A DNA stretch of 64,000 nucleotides from Agroathelia rolfsii (taxonomy: Eukaryota > Basidiomycota > Agaricomycetes > Amylocorticiales > Amylocorticiaceae): assembly GCA_018343915.1 (NCBI GenBank), contig JABRWF010000007.1, forward strand, positions 3,844,001-3,908,000. The letters are read 5' to 3'. A program made the translations under genes and the position numbers. This document shows positions 61,664 to 64,000 of this stretch, piece by piece (within the stretch, counting starts at the first letter, position 1; each line of letters begins with the position of its first letter). The notes below the pieces were generated by a model, which was not told the DNA's origin, ran no database searches, and was given only the letters and a program-made list of their open reading frames with translations.

Positions 61664-63693
61664 ATGCCTGCCCTCTCCGCTGGTTCAGATCATGTCGAGG
61701 TACTGCTCAATATTATTAACAAGGCGGCCAGGGATGCCCTCGTCGAGTACCAGAAACTAGGTGAAGACGTTCCGCTCCTGAGTTCCACGCAGGCTCATCC
61801 TCTTGATGATGCTATCGATACAATCAATCTCAAGAAGGCTATTCGTATTCTCGAAGGAGCCTGCGGACAGCTGTGCGCAATGCTGGCACCACCGGCACAT
61901 TCAATTGTTAACGTGAGTTGCATGCATAATTTCTCTCTCTGCATATATGGCTATCACCCAACTCACACACCCTGATTATATAGCGTGTGCAAACTGCAGA
62001 CAGAGAGTGTTATGATATTATACTTGTAAAGAATATACCGGATATCCTGACTCAATATCCCAAGGGTCTTCCCGTCGATAATATAGCTGCAAAGGTCGAC
62101 CTGGATAAGGGAAAACTGTCCCGGATCCTTCGGCTACTAGCTACTGAGCACTGTTTCCAGGAAGGTATGTAGAAGGTGTCATTCTCTGAATCAATGCTCC
62201 TGCTGAAGCAAAATCAACTAAATCTAGTGGCCCCTAATGTTTTTGCCAACAACCGTCTCTCTGTAACACTCCTAAGAAACAACAGCGTATCCAGTCTGAC
62301 ACGCGTGTACACAAGCAAGCATAGCGCATATATGCAGTATCTTTTGAAGAACTTAACACATCCGGACTATGCATATTCATATGAGTCTACCAAGGCGCCA
62401 TTTATGCAAGCAGTTGGGGCAGACGGTAGAGAGACATATTTTAGTTGGTTAACTCAGCATGTAAGTACTCAGAACTCGGCTTAGTCTGTCTTTTGCTCTA
62501 TCGTAAACAAGATTTCTCACAGTTTTTTTTCAGCCCGAAGATAGAAAGGCAAAGATTCCTTCTCTGAGTTGACATGACCGAGTAATAAACTTTGAATTTA
62601 AATCTAGATATTCGATAATGCTATGCTTGGCACTGGATTCGTTCAGGGATCCCTCTCAGCTCTATATTGTACGCTTTCATATACATATTCCTTGGGCTGT
62701 GAAATTTCTTTTCTTAATAATTGAATAGGTTATCCCTGGGACAACATCAAGTCCGTTTGCGACGTCGGCTCAGGTTTGGGAGCATTCACCATGCCCCTCG
62801 CAAGAAAATTCCCTCATCTTCAAATTGCTCTGCTTGATCTTCCTGATACAATGGAAAAGGCTCAACAGGTACTTCAAATTGCAACTGAACTCATATCAAT
62901 AAATTTTGATAACCCATTAAAACCACAACATTAAGCTTTGGAAGACAAACTTTGCCGAATTTTCCCTTACGCCAGACATTAATACCAATCGCATTAGCTT
63001 CATAACTGGTGATTTCCTCGTCGAGTTACCCGAGAGTTTGAAAGAGGTGGACGTTTACTACGTAAAAGCTTGATAAATCATGACTATGGCATTAACGCTC
63101 ACGAAATCGATGTTAGCTGAGAAATGTAATCCACAATTGGTCTGACGCCTCCGCACTCAAGATTCTTACCAATTTACGGCGGATTATGGCCCCGCAAAGC
63201 TGTTTGCTTATTCGTAAGTTGATCAGCTTTGTTTACTCAAGTCCTTGACTAGGGCCTGCATCTAATCAAAGTATCTTCCACTTTAAAATGTACTACAGAT
63301 GATTACACACTCACTTTTGCCACTCCCACGCCCATGATACTGGGCTCTCAGGCCCTAGGCCTTGATAAAGTCAGTTGAATAATTGACACAATGTAATACT
63401 ATGGTGTCTCATTGCAAATTGTCAGCCTCCGGAACCGTTACTGTCCAATTTCGGCATTGGTAGTCTTCGGGCCTACAACTCAGATATCACAATGTTTGGT
63501 GCATTGAACGCCAAGGAACGTACAATTACCGAACTCATTGACCTAGGGTATGCCCAATTAGATTGGAAAAAGTGACCTAATTGTTGATGGTCTAAACAGG
63601 AAACAAGCTGGCTTGACAGCTATCCGATTCTGGGACTTAGGCGAGATGGCTATGGCTGAGTTCAAACCTACAACCAATCATGATATTCTATAA
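61664..63693 (+). CDS. Plant-type (class II) O-methyltransferase
   Basis: This is predicted to move a methyl group from S-adenosylmethionine to a phenolic or polyketide hydroxyl. Ten or eleven exons were placed: 61664-61912, 61984-62164, 62228-62460, (62534-62567), 62608-62668, 62729-62868, 62936-63061, 63117-63213, 63299-63369, 63426-63547 and 63600-63693. The N-terminal dimerisation helices include IPDILTQYPKGLPVDNIAAK and DKGKLSRILRLLA. The SAM fold has SVCDVGSGLGAFTMPLARKF, LLDLPDTMEKA and FITGDFLVELP. The catalytic His lies in VIHNWSD, followed by LRRIMAPQSCLLI and the C-terminal GLTAIRFWDLGE. With the 34-nt fourth exon the frame is off by one base; skipping it restores phase and gives 457 residues. 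It could be real exon skipping or a recent frameshift. No other biosynthetic genes are visible beside it. Confidence 0.85.
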
Positions 63694-64000
63694 GATCTAC
63701 ATAAGAAGTCGTCACTCCACCGACACGTCGATTATTCTCAAGTTACTCTACATAATAGTAGTACTTCAGGATTATAACTTAACAATCCATTCAACATCGG
63801 ACCAAAGCCCAATGATGACGGTAGTATTCACGATACTATATCTTGCTAAGAGCATTTTTTTCGCTCCAAGTAGCACATCAAAGGTAATGGTGCAGTGATA
63901 ATGAGTAAGCAAAGGTGGCGACTGTTGCCATGTTACTGACACCATTGTTTATTGGAGGTTCAGAAACCCGGCCTTGAGCCTGAGCCAGATCATTTCTCTA
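63694..64000. other. 3' flank of the O-methyltransferase gene to window end
   Basis: I see no gene. The frame at 63680-63898 overlaps the stop of the O-methyltransferase and has no motif. Confidence 0.45.

Overview
The window looks like nuclear DNA of an agaricomycete (mushroom-type basidiomycete). The evidence is short GT-AG introns of about 45-65 bases in nearly every gene, a tRNA-Ile with an intron after position 37, a four-member DUF6534-type membrane protein array, GH53 and GH85 glycosidases, a ZNFX1-type helicase and an ATAD2/Yta7-type chromatin ATPase. Exon boundaries were derived by hand from splice sites and reading-frame phase. Family names rest on recognised motifs, not on a search.

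Left third (1-21.9 kb): gene-poor and repeat-rich. A gene-free AT-rich stretch leads into a 1.0 kb element with inverted ends (4315-5327) that was itself hit by a poly-A-tailed retroposon with an 11-base target duplication (4501-4985). Four head-to-tail copies of a DUF6534-type seven-TM-like gene follow (starts 6365, 10175, 14432, 18417), spaced about 3.8-4.3 kb. Coding and spacer DNA were duplicated together. The spacers collected later insertions: a second inverted-repeat element (13014-13829) containing a related poly-A retroposon with a 15-base target duplication, and an LTR-like insert (about 16864-17157).

Middle (21.9-41.3 kb): a GH53 endo-galactanase (minus) lies between a decayed tRNA-Ile copy and an intact intron-containing tRNA-Ile(AAU). 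Next is a very large ZNFX1-type RNA helicase gene (minus, 24953-33691) with CCCH, SF1 helicase, NFX1-finger and RZ-finger parts. A second, upstream copy (34665-40979) with a duplicated promoter is truncated, frame-broken and has lost the catalytic acid of helicase motif II, so it is a pseudogene.

Right third (41.3-64 kb): denser, higher-GC housekeeping genes. In order they are a beta-propeller plus inositol polyphosphate 5-phosphatase (+), a single-exon RING protein (+), a small protein of unknown function with an N-myristoylation signal (+), a cytosolic GH85 endo-beta-N-acetylglucosaminidase (-), a protein with p31comet-like layout (-), the ATAD2/Yta7/Abo1 AAA-ATPase (-), and a plant-type O-methyltransferase (+). 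Several exons are very small: 14 nt in each DUF6534 copy, 19 nt carrying the whole helicase P-loop, and 18 nt in the GH85 gene.
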